Shown: positions 1-12,416, counted from the stretch's first letter. The stretch: 64,000 bases of DNA from Podospora bellae-mahoneyi (GCF_035222275.1 NW_026946360.1:1-64000); one strand, 5' to 3'. The notes: a model not told the origin generated them from the letters alone. Numbers and translations are program-made.

Positions 1-241
1 TCCTGGCCGACGACGTTGACCTCCGGGTCGCCCGGCAGAATTCTTGAAGTACAAAGCCTCAGTCTTGGCGTGGTAACTTTGTGCTGAAGACCTCCCCATG
101 CCTTGAGGTCTTTCGTTACGTACTCAGACGACCTCAGGGCGTAACAGATGTCTCGCATCATGGAAGATCCCGACGTCACAGTGAACGTGCACGCAGCAAA
201 AGGAGGTATGGATTGGGTCGCAGGCTCTCTAAAAGCTCCGA

Positions 242-2757
242 ATGGTAGTGCGTTACTACCCCCAACTCGATCTTGAAGAAGGCAGGTCTTTGGAGTTGGA
301 TGATGAGCCTTACGCGGTCATCGGTCATCATTTGAGCTCGAGGAAGGCCTTCGTAAGGGTACATGGGCGGCTGAAGCAAGCGCCGAATTCCATTCCGGAA
401 GTCGCGTCAGAACCTGGGGCGGATGATGATGAGGACTTGAACGCCAGGCAGGAGAGCATCTTGGATTGCTCCTCGACTATCTCCACGCCAACGTTTACAG
501 GACAGGATACCAGCTGAACGCAGCCTGCACCAGCGAAATCTTTGCAACTTCGGATGCTGTGGCTCTTGTTCAAGCCCGGCACCACTGTTTACATGGAATT
601 TCGAGGTAACCTTGCGGCTCATGTGGTCCAATCGGTGGTGTCTGATACGCTATTCTTTCCGACCCGAAACAACGACTCACGCCATACACAAAATCAGGTT
701 GTGGTCGCTAACATATGACGGGCGGTTTGTTGGCCGAAGCTCAACGGGGTGGTTCTTCCTCCATTTGGCGGGGAGCGCGCAATCACATCATGAAGGTCTT
801 TCCGTGCGAATATTTCGATAAGAGCGACGGCGGGGAAAACAAAAGGCGGTTAGGAGAATGGTAAAAAAATAATTTTAACCTTTTGCTTGGGAAACAAGTA
901 CGTTACCGGGTGAGCTGTTCGATAAAGGCTCGCCAAGCCAGAGACAGCCTCAGGATGAGGAGGATCACGGCCCAAATCCCTCAAAGGGCCCGAATCGCGA
1001 ACAGTTACCGCCGCCACCACCACCTTAAAACCGTGGATTCCCCGCCCATGGATCCGTTCATGCGAGGGCTTCACGAAAGTTACAAGACAAGGGCCGGTAT
1101 GTGACTTATTGACTTCCTTCTTCCTGGCCTCGTTAGATCAATGCTAATTTAATTAATCGCAAACTATCTAGCTTGATGGCAGGGTCTACATAGACTCTGC
1201 GGTAATACACTCAATAATGGCCTGGGGCGGCACCGGAGATTGCAACCTGCTTTTGACATTGGACAGAACTTGGCTATGTGTGGCTGTGTGAAGGTAATTG
1301 CATTACTACCCTACATAGGTACCTGCTACTAGGTACCTTTCTGGTTCAACGTTGACAGAATGTATACAACGTAGCTTAAAACAGTTACAGAGGAGAAGAC
1401 CCCATCCTCCGCCAGGCTTTCCTTATACGTCCTATGACTTGTTGGATCCCACCGCGTGGGATCTCAATCTCGGACCCTGGAGATCACGATCCCAACCACA
1501 GATACTTGCTCTGCGACTCCGCTCTGTACGGTATCGTTTGAAGTCCAGAACCTGGGGTACGTGGTGTGTGCTGAAGCTCTTGTATCTCATTAACATGTAT
1601 CAATCACTCAGAGGCTTTTGACGTGGCCGCTGCTTCGAGCCGAATATCAACCGGGTGCTATTGATACATTGGTGATGCCAGCTCCCCGGAAACAGATGAT
1701 GATCAAGGCCTGGTTCAGAGAATTTACCGACCCAAAAGACAGTTTAGCTACGTCTGGCGCCGACTTCATCGAAAACAAGGGGAGGTCAGATATTCCTACT
1801 TCATGGTGGCCCCGGCGTTGGGAAGACATATGTAAGTTGGGCCTCAGTTATTTCCGAGCTCACGAATAACAGCAGTAATATTTGTATCAGACCGCAGAAT
1901 GTATTGCCGAATACGCGAATCGTCCACTGCTCGCTCACCTGTGGCGATATCGGCATCAACAGGAAATCAGAATGGAGCAGCAGCTCTCAAAGTGGTTCAG
2001 ACTTGCTGAAAATGGGGGCTGTCGTATGCTGATTGACGAAGACCGACGTTTATCTCGACGACGCGTTGTTAGTATCTGAAACGCAATAGTCTTGTGTCGG
2101 GTATGCTCCATTTGCAATTTTATTTCACAATGCATCATGCTTTGATGGCATTTTATCGATGATAAAGCTAACAGAATTCTCGAAAAGTCTTCCTCCGTTG
2201 CATCGAATACTACAGGGGCATCTTGTTCTTGACCACCAATCGTGTAGGGCATTTTGATGATGCCTTCGTTTCCAGAATTCACGTTGTCATCAAGTATGAT
2301 CCTCTCAGCGAAGACAACCGCCACCAAATCTGGACACAGTTCTTCGACAAACTCACCGACGAGCGTCAGGATTTCATCATCACTGGGCGTGCCAAACAGT
2401 ACGTTTTGGAGGATGATATCATTAAAAAGCTCGAATGGAATGGCCGTGAAATCCGGAATGGTAAGTCCGGTTGATCCAGTTCACTGGCAACGTCATCGAC
2501 AGGTGCTAACAAGACTTTCAATGAACAGCTTTTCAAACGGCAGTGGCCTGGCGGAATTCCGTTTCCTACAGAGAAGGTGACAAGTCCAAGCATGAAGGCC
2601 AACCCTGGACCAGAAAGACTTTGAGCAGGTGTGCGACATGACAAGGCAGTTCAAGGAGTATCTTCATGATCTCCACGGGCTCGATGAGGAGGGCAGGGCC
2701 TACAATGCCAGAGCGAGGGCAGGCAACCAGGACTGGGTAAGGAGTACCGCGAAGTAA
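242..2757 (+). pseudogene. Broken AAA+ ATPase gene with DUF7025-type N-terminal region
   Basis: Fungal AAA+ ATPase family gene scattered over all three plus frames. Recognisable pieces in order: a start-proximal segment (VVRYYPQLDLEEG, about 245), a segment reading LGLLLDYLHANVYRT near 465, the DUF7025-like motif LWLLFKPGTTVYM near 556, FPCEYFDKSDGG near 800, a Walker A piece HGGPGVGKT near 1803-1830, TAECIAEYANRPLL after a likely intron, a Walker B-like LIDE near 2025, LTTNRVGHFDDAF near 2225 and the arginine-finger region WNGREIRN near 2440. A normal 3' intron (GTAAGT...CAG, about 2461-2528) and C-terminus follow, ending at TAA 2755-2757. Single-base frame changes fall between these blocks, for example before TCGDIG (about 1932) and inside the LIDEADVYLDDAL block (about 2038). 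No RIP excess is evident, so decay seems to be by small indels. The gene may begin before base 242 or left of the window. The family is clear; that it is broken is a strong inference. Confidence 0.75.
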
Positions 2758-3158
2758 CACCAATATTCATTCATGATGGTCAAAACATGCCCCTCAAGGT
2801 CCGTTGGTCTGATGCAGTTATGTATGTCGTCAACAAATGTCACATGGTTTGGCATTATCATGTTGTCGCCACCGTCCAATTACTAAAGGCGAAAACACCC
2901 ACATGTTCTGACGATCCCCCGCACCTTTTCCTCCCGCTCACTACCTATCTCAATTCCAACACGCACCTGGGTAAGAGACACACTCCAGCGTTACAGTCAA
3001 CCACTTTCTCCCTCGTTCTAGTTTCTTAGCTTGCATCTATTATGCATGAACTGGAAGGTGCCCACGTGCCCGACTGAGCACATAAGTCGAATATGCCCTC
3101 CATGAGAACAGCAGACTTCCTCACTCTCACTACCAACTGCACGTTTTCCGCCAGAGTC

Positions 3159-4823
3159 ATGGCCCTCCTGCGCAGATTAGGCGTCATCGTCGTGTGGGCG
3201 AGCACGGCGCTCACACCCCAGCCATCTCCTCCTCCTGTCTCCCACAACAACATGTCAAGGCAAACCTACACCTACAACGAACTCGCTGGCTTCGGTTCCA
3301 TCCCTCTGACACAAGAGATAAATTCGGCGACACCATCAGCATCGGCTCCTCAACCGCGATCACCAACTGGAAAAAAGCGATCTGCCGGTGGCAAAACAAA
3401 CAAACATACTACACCGGCACCCTCTACGGCCTCCCAGACCGAGGCTGGAACACCCAAGGCACCCAAAACACTATCCTCGCGTTCACACATTTGACGTAAC
3501 ATTCACCTCTGCCCCGGCATTATCTTAATCCCTCCCCTCCCATCTAACCTCCTTTTTAAATACAAATCTACCATCCTCCTCACCTCCCTGAGCGGTAAAC
3601 CCCTGACCGGCCTCGATCTAACATTATCATTACCCTCCCCGGCTTCCCACCCTTCCCGCATCCACCTACCCCGGCGATGGCTTCGGTGGGTCTGGTCCTG
3701 GAGGCAAACGTATCGCTGTTGATGCGGAAGGGTTGGTCCTGAACGATGATGGGGCATTTTGGATAAGCGACAGTACGGTCCGTATATTTACCTCTTCTCC
3801 CCGAGCGGAAAGCTCCTTTCTGCCATTGCACCACCAGATACTTTGCTACCGTTAAGGAATGGGACCCCAATTTCAGCAGCGACAACCTCCCTATTTTGAT
3901 TCTGGGAAACGACCTGTTCCTGCTAACCCGAGCCAGGGGAGGTCAAATAACCAGGGATTTGAGGGGTTGACTGCCAGTTCTGATGGGAAGGAGCTGTGGG
4001 TTATGTTGCAGAGCGCGGGGGAGGTTGGAGGTGGTGGGAATCTACTATAAGGAGGTATACGAGGTTATTAAGGTATAATATTAGTAAGAGAAAAGCAAAG
4101 GGAGAAGAAAGTAAAGTACTCCGGGGAGTAGGTTATACCTTCGCCTATATTTATTAATAGGCAAGGGAGGGCGAGGGTGGCGGCGTAGAGCGAGATTAAG
4201 TATATTAGTAAGAAGCAGCTGCTTGTCCTACCGAGGGATAGCGATATTAGTACTTACATTAATAGCCCGACGAGTGTGTATAGGTATATGGATGTAGTTA
4301 ATATTGGGAGGGCGACGGATATAAGGGGGGTAAGGTATAATAGGTTTAATAACTCGATTGCGAGTTTAGGTTTATAGTTTAATTTCTAAGATAGGCTACT
4401 AAATACTAACGAGTTAAAAGCAAATGGAATCTTAAAGCTAGAGATAATACCTGCAACTCTGTGCCTATAGATTAACTTTAACCTTAATAATTAACGTAAT
4501 AAGTTTAGTCTAAGGAACGGACCTCTAGCGTTGCCCACAACCAGTCTGCTAAACGAAAAATAGGAGAGTCTGGTGCTCGTTCCAGTGGACGATAGTAAGA
4601 AGGACGAGTACTTCTTAATTACTATCTCTAATAATGACTTCATTACTTAGAATGGTACGTATTTGCCTTGAATTAACAATTCTGAACGAAATACTGACAG
4701 ATATCAGGATTCGTCAATAATGGCAAAATCCCATACAAGGACGCGAGTGGGTGCAGCTTGGACCAGCAGGCCTTGGTGTTCAGGGTGACGTTGCCGAAGA
4801 AGAGTAAGCCGTTGATTGGATAG
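3159..4823 (+). pseudogene. Broken phytase-like (esterase-like activity of phytase family) gene with a RIP-like patch
   Basis: A start at 3159 gives a hydrophobic N-terminus (MALLRRLGVIVVW) followed by NELAGFGSIP. In shifted frames come RDKFGDTISIGSS, LYGLPDRGWNTQG, GDGFGGSGPGGKR, AVDAEGLVLNDDGAFWISD and RSNNQGFEGLTAS, all in the order expected for the fungal phytase-like esterase family (PF13449 type). From about 4045 to 4660 the gene continues, but with many C-to-T and G-to-A type changes: WESLVLVPVD is preceded by TAG where Trp is expected, and NDFIT is followed by TAG where Gln is expected. After 4690 unmutated family sequence returns (GKIPYKDASG, LDQQALVFRVTLPKKSK) and ends at TAG 4821. 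Several frame changes lie in the 5' half. The product would have been a secreted enzyme. The family assignment is from remembered conserved blocks; it is certainly non-functional as it stands. Confidence 0.7.
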
Positions 4824-5459
4824 GAAGATTCGATGCTAGTTTGATAGAACATAGTGTCGGAGAATACAGTGAACATTGTCTTTTCTTTGTTTGCAAGCTC
4901 ATTCTTATTGTCCTTATTCAGGGGTTCAGGGGTTCAGGGTGATTCTCACAATGAGGGTTAGGGTTGAAGTGAGCTTTATCCGTGGCGCAGCGCCAGGCCG
5001 CCAGCATACCTATTCGCTATGGAAGCACAAGAACCGTGTAGGGAATACTCAGTTTGTTCATTGGATGGAGAGCGAACCCGGACAGAAAGGCTCAATGCTC
5101 TAACCTGGTCTGGCAAGCCTAGCTTGGCAGCACATGCGTTCTCATTTGACTACGGCCACTACTATCGCATCTCCATGTAAAATAGGTGACACGCTGATAG
5201 TGTCAAATTGGCTCCCTCATCTCGCTTCTCCTGCCATGCACACCAAGCTTGGTGCCAAGAACCAACCCTTGAAGCTTGTCTGCATAATCCTTGCCAAGGT
5301 CCAATAAGAAGGCTGAGCTGACTTGTTGGTTGGTTGGGTTGTCTTGCCCAAGAACAGTTCAGGTGTTCGTCTTAAAATGCGCCAGAAGGCCACACTCGAC
5401 TGCAATCGTCGTGACCCTTTCACTCCTGGGGTCAGTGCTTCAACGAGCGGCTTTTCACT
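4824..5459. other. Intergenic, no gene recognised
   Basis: Short open frames only, none with recognisable motifs. It contains a small G-rich repeat (ggggttcaggggttcaggg type, about 4918-4940) and a two-unit TTAGGG-like stretch near 4955, too short to be called a telomeric tract. Confidence 0.5.
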
Positions 5460-6911
5460 ATGGCACGAATACACCTGCTTGTCCGGTTGGCGGCGACAGC
5501 CATCCTGTATCCGATAGCAGCGGCGAGGTTCTGGACTGTTACAAAAATATATGTCTTAAACCCAGTTGCCTTCCCTTCTGGTTGCGACCAGTCTGGCGCA
5601 ACGAATCAACCATGCACCACAACGCGACTTGGAGATCCTTTCCTGGCCACACATACAACCCAGCCACCCGACGCAACACCGATAACAACCTCGAAAAACA
5701 CCTACGACGGCTGGGATCTGGAGGTAATCGAGTATTACTACCCCGCCGGCGCGCTCCCCCGCTCCGAGCTGCAGGCAGACGCCGGCGACTACCATTACAC
5801 TTACTCGTACGGGCACACCACCAAGTGGCTTGTCGACTTGACATTTACCGTCCCGACCCCCTGCCCGACCCCCTCGCAATCATATACCACAAAGGTCAAT
5901 CTCGAGTATCTGCAATATCTTCCGCCAGACCTCACACCTCTTCTAAGTTCAAAGGCCACCCTTGAAAAACGGAGGTTATCACGTCCACAAGAACTATTGT
6001 TACTTGGACTACTGCCGGCAGCTATGTGACAGTCACCGAGACCTCTCCTACTACACATCTGCGACGCTGCACGTCAAAGCAACCGACGTCGCGCCAGCAC
6101 CAATCCAGATGCTGAGAGAGCGGGTTTCGATGGACTACTACCTTGAACGATGTTCCCTCCCGGGCGAAGAGGATCACCGGATCGAGAATTGTCCGCACCA
6201 GGCTTTCGGACGCTGCAGCAAGATCCCAGAAGGGCCCGCCGTTATCCTTGCCATCGTCGGGACCCTCTTTGTTCTAGGTTTTATCGAGAATCTTTTTGGT
6301 TCAGGAGGTTGATGCTGGGCCAGTGGGCTCTTCGGTGCGGGACGGTGTGCTGGTGGTTCGTCGCCACGTTGCTCATGATCTTTGTCACCAGATACGAAGT
6401 CGGCAGGGATCCTGAGGACCAGGAGGAACTGAGGAGGCAGTGGAAGGAGATGTCATTTTGGTTGAAGATGAAGCTGTGGCTTCAGTGGGGGTTTCGGCTT
6501 AAGTATCCTGAGCGTTGGCTGGGGCCTAGAAAGCCGGTTAGTGGAGGCGAACGTATTGAGATGGGGATAGATGGAGGAGGGAACGGAGGCGGGAACGGAA
6601 GCGGTAGCGGTGGTGGTACTGGGGGGCTCGGGCGAGAGAGCAGGTGGAACACGATGATACACCTTTGCCACCTTATCCTGGCCCCTCCTTCTTCAAGTGT
6701 CAGCGATGGGCATTCGATGAACAGCGGGACGACAGCTGCTACTCGGAAGCCGGTGTTAGGCAATCCAAATGCAGTACTTGGATCTGGGCTGGGTTCTAAC
6801 ACTGTGGTCATTGGGTCGAGGATGAGTCCAGGTCAGCAACAAACAGCTGCTTCTCCACGGCGACAAGACACGGACGAGGGTACCGCGGATGGTGGCATCA
6901 GGGCTATTTAA
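5460..6911 (+). pseudogene. Membrane protein gene of unknown function, frame-disrupted
   Basis: The ATG at 5460 starts a signal-anchor-like N-terminus (MARIHLLVRLAATAILYPIA) and a Cys/Thr-rich ectodomain. Coding character then moves to another frame near 5960-6010 (a Thr/Ser-rich stretch, TWTTAGSYVTVTETSP) and to a third frame, which encodes a Cys-containing juxtamembrane segment and the helix PAVILAIVGTLFVLGFIEN (about 6230-6290). A further one-base shift at a run of T residues near 6291 restores the downstream frame: FWFRRLMLGQWALR, a second hydrophobic helix (CWWFVATLLMIFV), a basic segment (WKEMSFWLKMKLWLQWGF) and a Gly/Ser-rich tail to the TAA at 6909. Either the gene is broken by short indels or the assembly has small errors in homopolymers. 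The family is not recognised. The layout (signal peptide, glycosylatable ectodomain, two TM helices, low-complexity cytosolic tail) suggests a cell-surface protein. Confidence 0.55.
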
Positions 6912-7680
6912 ACTTTGTGCGTCTTCTCCTGATTTAGCGGATCATTGGAACGTCAAACTATTAATGCTTCTTTTTTTGAGGAGATTTTGATTTCATGGTA
7001 GATACCCCTTTCCTTCGAACTGACATAATCATGTTTTCCCACCCAACGATTCTTACTCCAAGATGTGAGAGTGGAGTCAACGTGTCCATGATGTGTTCCA
7101 TGTCCAGCTCGCTCCAATAAAGTCGAGGGCAGAATCCAAACTGAGCTGCGGACTGCGCAACACCATGGCTTCATTACAGGTTCCTTGAATGCCAGTTGTT
7201 ACCAAAGGTCAACTCACTTCTTGGCTCCGGGAAGCAAGGTGATTGGTGCGTGTCTGGCGATACGAAAGTAGGGCCTTGTCAGTGGCTGACTGGGCATGTC
7301 TCGAACGGCTGAATGTTTCAGGGGGCCCGCAAGGCGACACATGATGACACTGCAAAGTATTAACGTGCACTCAAGTCACTACGAGGTAGGTATATCTGTT
7401 CAGTAAACAGCATAATTCAGCTGGAACTTCCTATCAGACATGGATCAATGCGACTTTATTCTCATTACCACAAGTGCTGGCATCTATCGATTGTTCCTAT
7501 TTTCAAAACCGAGTCGTATATTTGTACCGCCAACCAGTTCTCTCCTTTGCTCTTCTTCATTGCTTCACCCTGTATCTTCCGAGATCCCCACAAACGCCAC
7601 ACACGTACTCAGGCAAGGTAAGTACTCAAGGAAACTCGAAGGGGCTGATCCTGAGGGTACGCCATTCCCCTTTGCTCGCA
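6912..7680. other. Intergenic, no gene recognised
   Basis: Only short open frames without family motifs. It lies between the tail of the disrupted membrane-protein gene and the 3' end of the decayed minus-strand gene. Confidence 0.45.
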
Positions 7681-8342
7681 TCATATGATGAAGTAGACTG
7701 GGCGCGCAGCCGGCATTTCGTATGGCTGAACCGATGTGGCCTGGTTGGAAATCATGGTCGCGGTCTGTCCCCCTTGCTGATACCAAATGTTGACAGTCTC
7801 AATGGGCTGGTATTCTCCGTGGAGCCCTTCAGCAGCTTGTTCTTGCCAACCCAGATCTTTCGATTAATTGTCAGCAAAGATTGAAGTGGAAACACAAGAA
7901 GGGCAAAACAGAAAACCTACCGGAGTCCACTTCTTTTGGAAGAGGGTCTTGTACATAACAATGATATGAACCGCAACTGCGTAGTCATTGGAAGCGACGT
8001 TCAGAGAGTCGGACTTCGCATTGGGATTGTCCTGCTTGGCGGACCAATCACCGTTCTGGTCCAGGGTGTAAGAAGCGCCCAGGTCACACTTCTGCCAACT
8101 GCCGGTGTATGTGACGGCCGAGCCAGGGAGGGTATCTCGGTGGCCCAGTTGAGTCCGTATGTCGTAGTCCACTGAACGTTCATGTAAGGGAGGCAGGATC
8201 CTGGAAGCATACACCACATTGAACTAGAACTTGCCTCCAGTTTGCAACAGCTTTGGCAACCTGAAGAAAGTACTCATTCACGCGCAGCTTGTCGCAGTCC
8301 TCCTGGACTGGTCGACCTCGGCGATGTAACGAGTTGACATGA
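7681..8342 (-). pseudogene. Decayed gene for a small hypothetical protein
   Basis: Read on the minus strand from an ATG at about 8342 (MSTRYIAEVDQ). Coherent coding blocks occur in alternating frames: CDKLRVNEYFLQVAKAVANW, then MWCMLPGSCLPYMNVQWTTT and YGLNWATEIP, then VTYTGSWQKCDLGASYTLD, and SLNVASNDYAVAVHIIVMYK up to KKWTP near 7925. A last block (QPIETVNIWYQQGGQTATMI) lies after a probable intron and ends at a stop near 7686. The frame jumps between blocks are single-base shifts, not introns, because the joints are too short to splice. I do not recognise the family. The Cys-containing, Trp/Tyr-rich character would fit a secreted fungal protein, but that is a guess. Confidence 0.45.
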
Positions 8343-8479
8343 TAGGCAAGTGTATATATTCTTCTGCGGTACAAAGGTCGAAACGGGGGAAAGGGCTTAT
8401 TATGTCTTCTGGGGTCTGATGGACGCCCGGGTCTGGCGCTGCGGGAAGGGGGTCTTTATAGACATCTATGTGACGCATT

Positions 8480-9472
8480 TCCTCTCTCCATGTAAGCGTT
8501 CTTCGTTAGGTCTAGACTAGCCTTCGCCTCGCTTGACAAGTGCCTGAGACGTACCTGCCGTTCACTACCACCAAGCTCCAACATGACTTTGGTGAGTTAG
8601 ACACTTGATGGCAATCCCCATCCGGACATCGAATCATTGGATTTCACAAAACCTGTGGCTGGCTGGTCAAAAGAAGAATGCAGGCCTTGCGTCTCACAGT
8701 CAGGTCTGTAACCGAAAGGATTCGCCGGATCGTGATTCAGCCCGCCTCGTTGCATGGAAGCACAAGGTGAGCTCTCTTGTCACTGAACGACCTTTTTTCC
8801 GCTTCAGATTCGACGGCAGCACCTTTCAATATCTCTTCGACGGGATAGCTTGATCGAGGTTGTGCCAGACTCTGCTAATATTCTGTAGCCTGTCAAGCGG
8901 CACTCAACTTCAGCTTCCGTCCTTCAAGCAGGAATCAGAAGACCCAAAACAGACACATCACCAGTAGGACAAGGGTTTACTTATTGTACTACTGTGCTTT
9001 GGGAAGACGCTGTTGGTCCATTCCCCTGTATACAGCCCACCCCAATTGAGGTGCGGATTGGCGGGTCATCCACGGCACATTGGGTCTACAGATTTTTGAC
9101 GCATTGACAATGTGGCTTTTTGGTCAACAACTGTCAGATCGAATCAGTGGCAAAAGACGTTTTCCCATCAAGCAACGAAAGACTGCATCCGCTTATCAAT
9201 ACAAAGTTAGGGACGGAAAAATGGGCTTAACAATGGGCATACAACAGACCCTCCCCTACCCGTCCCCTGACTCTATCTTTTGTTTTGAAAAGATTTACGT
9301 CCTTGACTCCTCTCTGCAGAACTTGACGCAAGCTGCGCAAGGAGACCACCTAGGTAACCTCTCTTTTCTCACAACACCTTACACAGGTATGTGACACACA
9401 TGTTCGCCGTGGATGACTCTCTGTGTTTCACTGTTTTATCTAATGGACTATATCAGCAACGCAGATCGTGTC
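8480..9472. other. Intergenic, unassigned open frames only
   Basis: Plus-strand open frames at 8605-8853 and 9080-9394 show no known motif, no convincing signal peptide and no flanking splice pattern. I see no supported gene here. Confidence 0.4.
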
Positions 9473-10428
9473 TCAACTGTCCTCTCGGGAATGCCGTGGC
9501 CAAACAACAATGTTGCCGGAGTCATGGTGGGTGAAGCGGTCGCTTAACGGGGTTGGAACTTTGTCTTGAGCTTTGTGTTTGACTGCCCGACATATCTCGT
9601 GGTGCCAGAGCAGGAATGCCACCTCGGCGATTCGATCTGGCGATACTGAAGGTTGCCGTCGCGGACACCATTTCTTTGATGTGGTTCTGCTGGCGACGGA
9701 AGGCAGGGGCGTTCTTGGAGGTGCAGCCGTTGGTCTGGAAGCCACTTGTCGCGGAGCTGACGGCCCATTGAGATGGAAGGACGTTGTCGGCGGCGCCGTG
9801 CATGCCGGGTAGGCGACAGGGGAGTTGCCGCCGCTGCGCGGATAGCTGGGCGCCGGCGATGACGGCTACGGCCTTGAAGACGTCTGGTAGAGGAATCAAA
9901 GTTAGCAGGACTGGAATCTTGGGCTATGGCGTTTTTGTCAGACCGGGATAGGGTAAGGTAGGTATGTACGTACCGGGACGAGAGCAGGCTGCGCTGTGGC
10001 TCATGGCACCGCCGTAGCTCCAGCCGGTGGCGAAGAACTCGCCCTCGTTCACGCAGAGGTCGTTCTTGAGCATGGCAACGATCTGGTCGGTGAAGGTGAT
10101 GTCCTCGCCACCGTTGTTGGCCAGCCGGCGTTCAAGCCGTTGGGGCGACAAAGATGGTGCTGTCACCGGCCAGCTGACGGAGGCCGTAGAAGCCACCGCT
10201 GGCAACATCGTTCATGGAGCCATCACGCCAATGGTAGCCAATGACGACGCGGTGCTGCTTGTTGCGGTCGTAGTTGTTGGGCAGCTGGAGGATGTACTGT
10301 CTCTGCCTGCCGTTGACGGTCATGGACTTGGTGCCCGGGACGGGGGCGCCTTGCCGCAGCCGAGGACTGGGCCTCGACCGCCTGGACGGCGTGAGGAGGG
10401 CGAGGGTGAGGGTGCCGAGGGTGATCAT
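9473..10428 (-). pseudogene. Decayed feruloyl esterase C (CE1 / esterase PHB family) gene
   Basis: From the ATG at 10428-10426 a hydrophobic leader is followed by MTVNGRQRQYILQLPNNYD, VVIGYHWRDGSMNDVASGG and AGDSTIFVAP, which are signature segments of type C feruloyl esterases that release ferulate from plant cell-wall arabinoxylan. After a frame shift near 10135 come NNGGEDITFTDQIVAML and the nucleophile elbow TGWSYGGAMSH (Ser in GWSYGG). A short intron follows (about 9899-9975), then VFKAVAVIAGAQLS, HGAADNVLP and QTNGCTSKNAP, again with frame changes, and the C-terminal part is scrambled. At least three indels make it non-functional. A second, differently damaged member of the family lies at 38984-39420. 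Confidence 0.75.
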
Positions 10429-11338
10429 GTTGACTGGAGGGAACGGGGTTGATGTGCCGAAGAAGAGTGGGAACTCGTCAAGACCAGACATGCTGGCGGT
10501 CTCTTCCTTTTATCTGCACCCTCCCCCTCCGCCTCTGTACGTGCCATGGCCTTTTCGCTTGAACCTGAATTTTGAACGGAACATTGCCGGCTCGTCCGCC
10601 GTGATGGATGAAGCAAGATATCAAGATCAAAGGTAATTACTTAAGCCCGGAGCTTGCTAAGGTCAGGCCAAGTTTGAGAGAGAAAGTCGGGCAGGGAGTC
10701 GTTGCAACGACAATGTTACGCTGCAATGTGGGGGTGCATAAAGCAGATAAGGATTGCCCATGAAGCGCTCCAATCGGTAGCATCTGTGCTGTTTTCTGGA
10801 CGGATGTTCGCCGAGATGCTGAAGCATTCGCGGCTACCGGAAGCGGCGTGCGGCTCATGAGTGCTCCTTCAATCGTGTAACGCTCAGTGCTTCGGCATTG
10901 AGATTTCAGTAGCGGATCCAGAGGTTTTGCCTTGTTTCCGAAGGCCTCGTACCTTATGTTAACAGCATGTAATTACAGCTAAAATAGGGCATGAGGGCTG
11001 ATATTCGTAGGGCTACCTCAACTTGAGGTTAGCTTTAGTCCCGAGACCATGATAGAAAAGACTTGGAAACATCTCGAACCCGGAACTGGTAAAAGACATT
11101 TTGCTTTAGATCAGCAAAAGCACACTGGTACTGTCATTGGAGTAATCTCATCTGCCTACCGCGAAATAGCTATTTGATAAAGAGATAAATCTTGCACAAC
11201 ATTACCATGTCGCGTGCGCTCGTGGGATTTACATCCAGCTAAATAGATAGAGGTATATACGGAAACCTCCTCTCTTGACGCTTTCAAGAATTAGCGTGTA
11301 AGGCCATGTTGATACCGACAGGAGCACCGCAACGCTGC
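10429..11338. other. Intergenic, former promoter side of the feruloyl esterase remnant
   Basis: No supported gene. The stretch separates the feruloyl esterase remnant from the 3' end of the second AAA+ ATPase remnant. Confidence 0.4.
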
Positions 11339-12416
11339 TCAGGGCTGTGTTTGTTGTGGCTCCATCACTGGCACAACAGGCTGATGAGGTCCAGCAACCA
11401 CTTGGCCAGGCTGGCCGGTTGGCATCGATCCGTGGGAATAAGCGGTAGCTTGCCAGCCCGGAGGCGGCTGCATAGAGGCTTGTGTTTGTGTTTGGGAGGG
11501 GCCAGCCATAGTTGAAGCCTGATGAGGTTGCTGATAGGCGGTGCTGCCGGTCTGAACACCCTGCGGGTAAGCACTTGTGAGGGTGTAGTGAGGATATGGC
11601 TGCCCAGGCAGAGGTTGCGATGACTGTTGACCGGTCATCATATGGTTGGGGTAACTCTGAAACAAAGGTATCTGGCTCGAGGCTGCCGGGTAGCCAGGTG
11701 ACTGGCTTGAAATCGTCGGACTAGGATTCTGTGGCGGTTGTGGCATGGGGGGCCAGAGGCCTTGTGCCGTGGTGTGAGTGGGCATGATTGGGGTCTGGCC
11801 CAGCCCACCTGAAAACGATGGCTAACGCTGCCCGCCTCCCTTTTCCATCGACTTCTTATGCTCCCGTGCTCGAATCATCATCTGTTTTGCCCTTCTGTCG
11901 GCATATTTGTCGAAAACATCCTCCAGGTACGTGATAAAGCCGAGGTAAGCCTTGGATACAGTTTCCAAGTGCTCAAGCTTCAGGGAAATTTTGGCGTTAG
12001 CGTCCACCACTATGGTATGATCACCCCCTTGGGCTGAGAACTCAGCCAGCGCAAGTGCGGTATTGCAGGCGTTCCGAATTTGCCTGCCATTCCAGCGCAT
12101 GTGTTCGTTGTTCGTCCAGTACCCAGCTGCATACTCCAATATGGCCCTTGTGTCAATGCTGAGATCTCGGTTTCTGCTTTTGAACCGATCCCGGATCAGA
12201 TCCAGGTTCAGCTCAAATATCTTGAGCGTTGACGAAAGGTCCAGCTGCGGGTAGTGTAGACTTATATGGATTCTAGACCCGAAGGCTTCGTCAAAGTCGC
12301 CAATCCGGTTGGTGGTCAGGAATAGAATACCTGTATAGTCACACCCGACAAATGTTTTGGGGCAGTCCGTATTGGTCTCAAATGGATGGTTCCCGAGGTG
12401 CTGGGACACCTCAGCC
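11339..12416 (-). pseudogene. 5'-truncated AAA+ ATPase gene fragment with in-frame stop
   Basis: One continuous minus-strand frame encodes the C-terminal half of a fungal AAA+ ATPase: TGILFLTTNRIGDFDEAF, SRIHISLHYPQLDLS, the arginine-finger region MRWNGRQIRNACNTALALAE, a Lys/Arg-rich segment and, after a single TAG at 11822-11824, a Pro/Gln-rich tail of about 150 residues to 11339. The frame is identical on both sides of the TAG, so the stop probably arose by one transition (CAG to TAG would do it). The 5' end stops where the inverted-repeat element begins at 12417. The N-terminal region, Walker A and Walker B are not found on the far side of the element. It belongs to the same family as the remnant at 242-2757 but is a different paralogue. 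Confidence 0.75.

Noticed and set aside
4950-4972. TTAGGG-like units suggesting a telomeric relic
   Set aside because: Only about two units, within generally G-rich sequence; the same is true of the CCCTAA units near 46185 and the CCCCTTAA run near 35590.
5539-5879. Arg/Gly-rich minus-strand frames opposite the membrane protein gene
   Set aside because: Composition is explained as the reverse of the Thr/Pro-rich coding strand.
9080-9394. Open frame of 104 codons
   Set aside because: No domain, signal peptide or splice context; length is within chance expectation for this composition.
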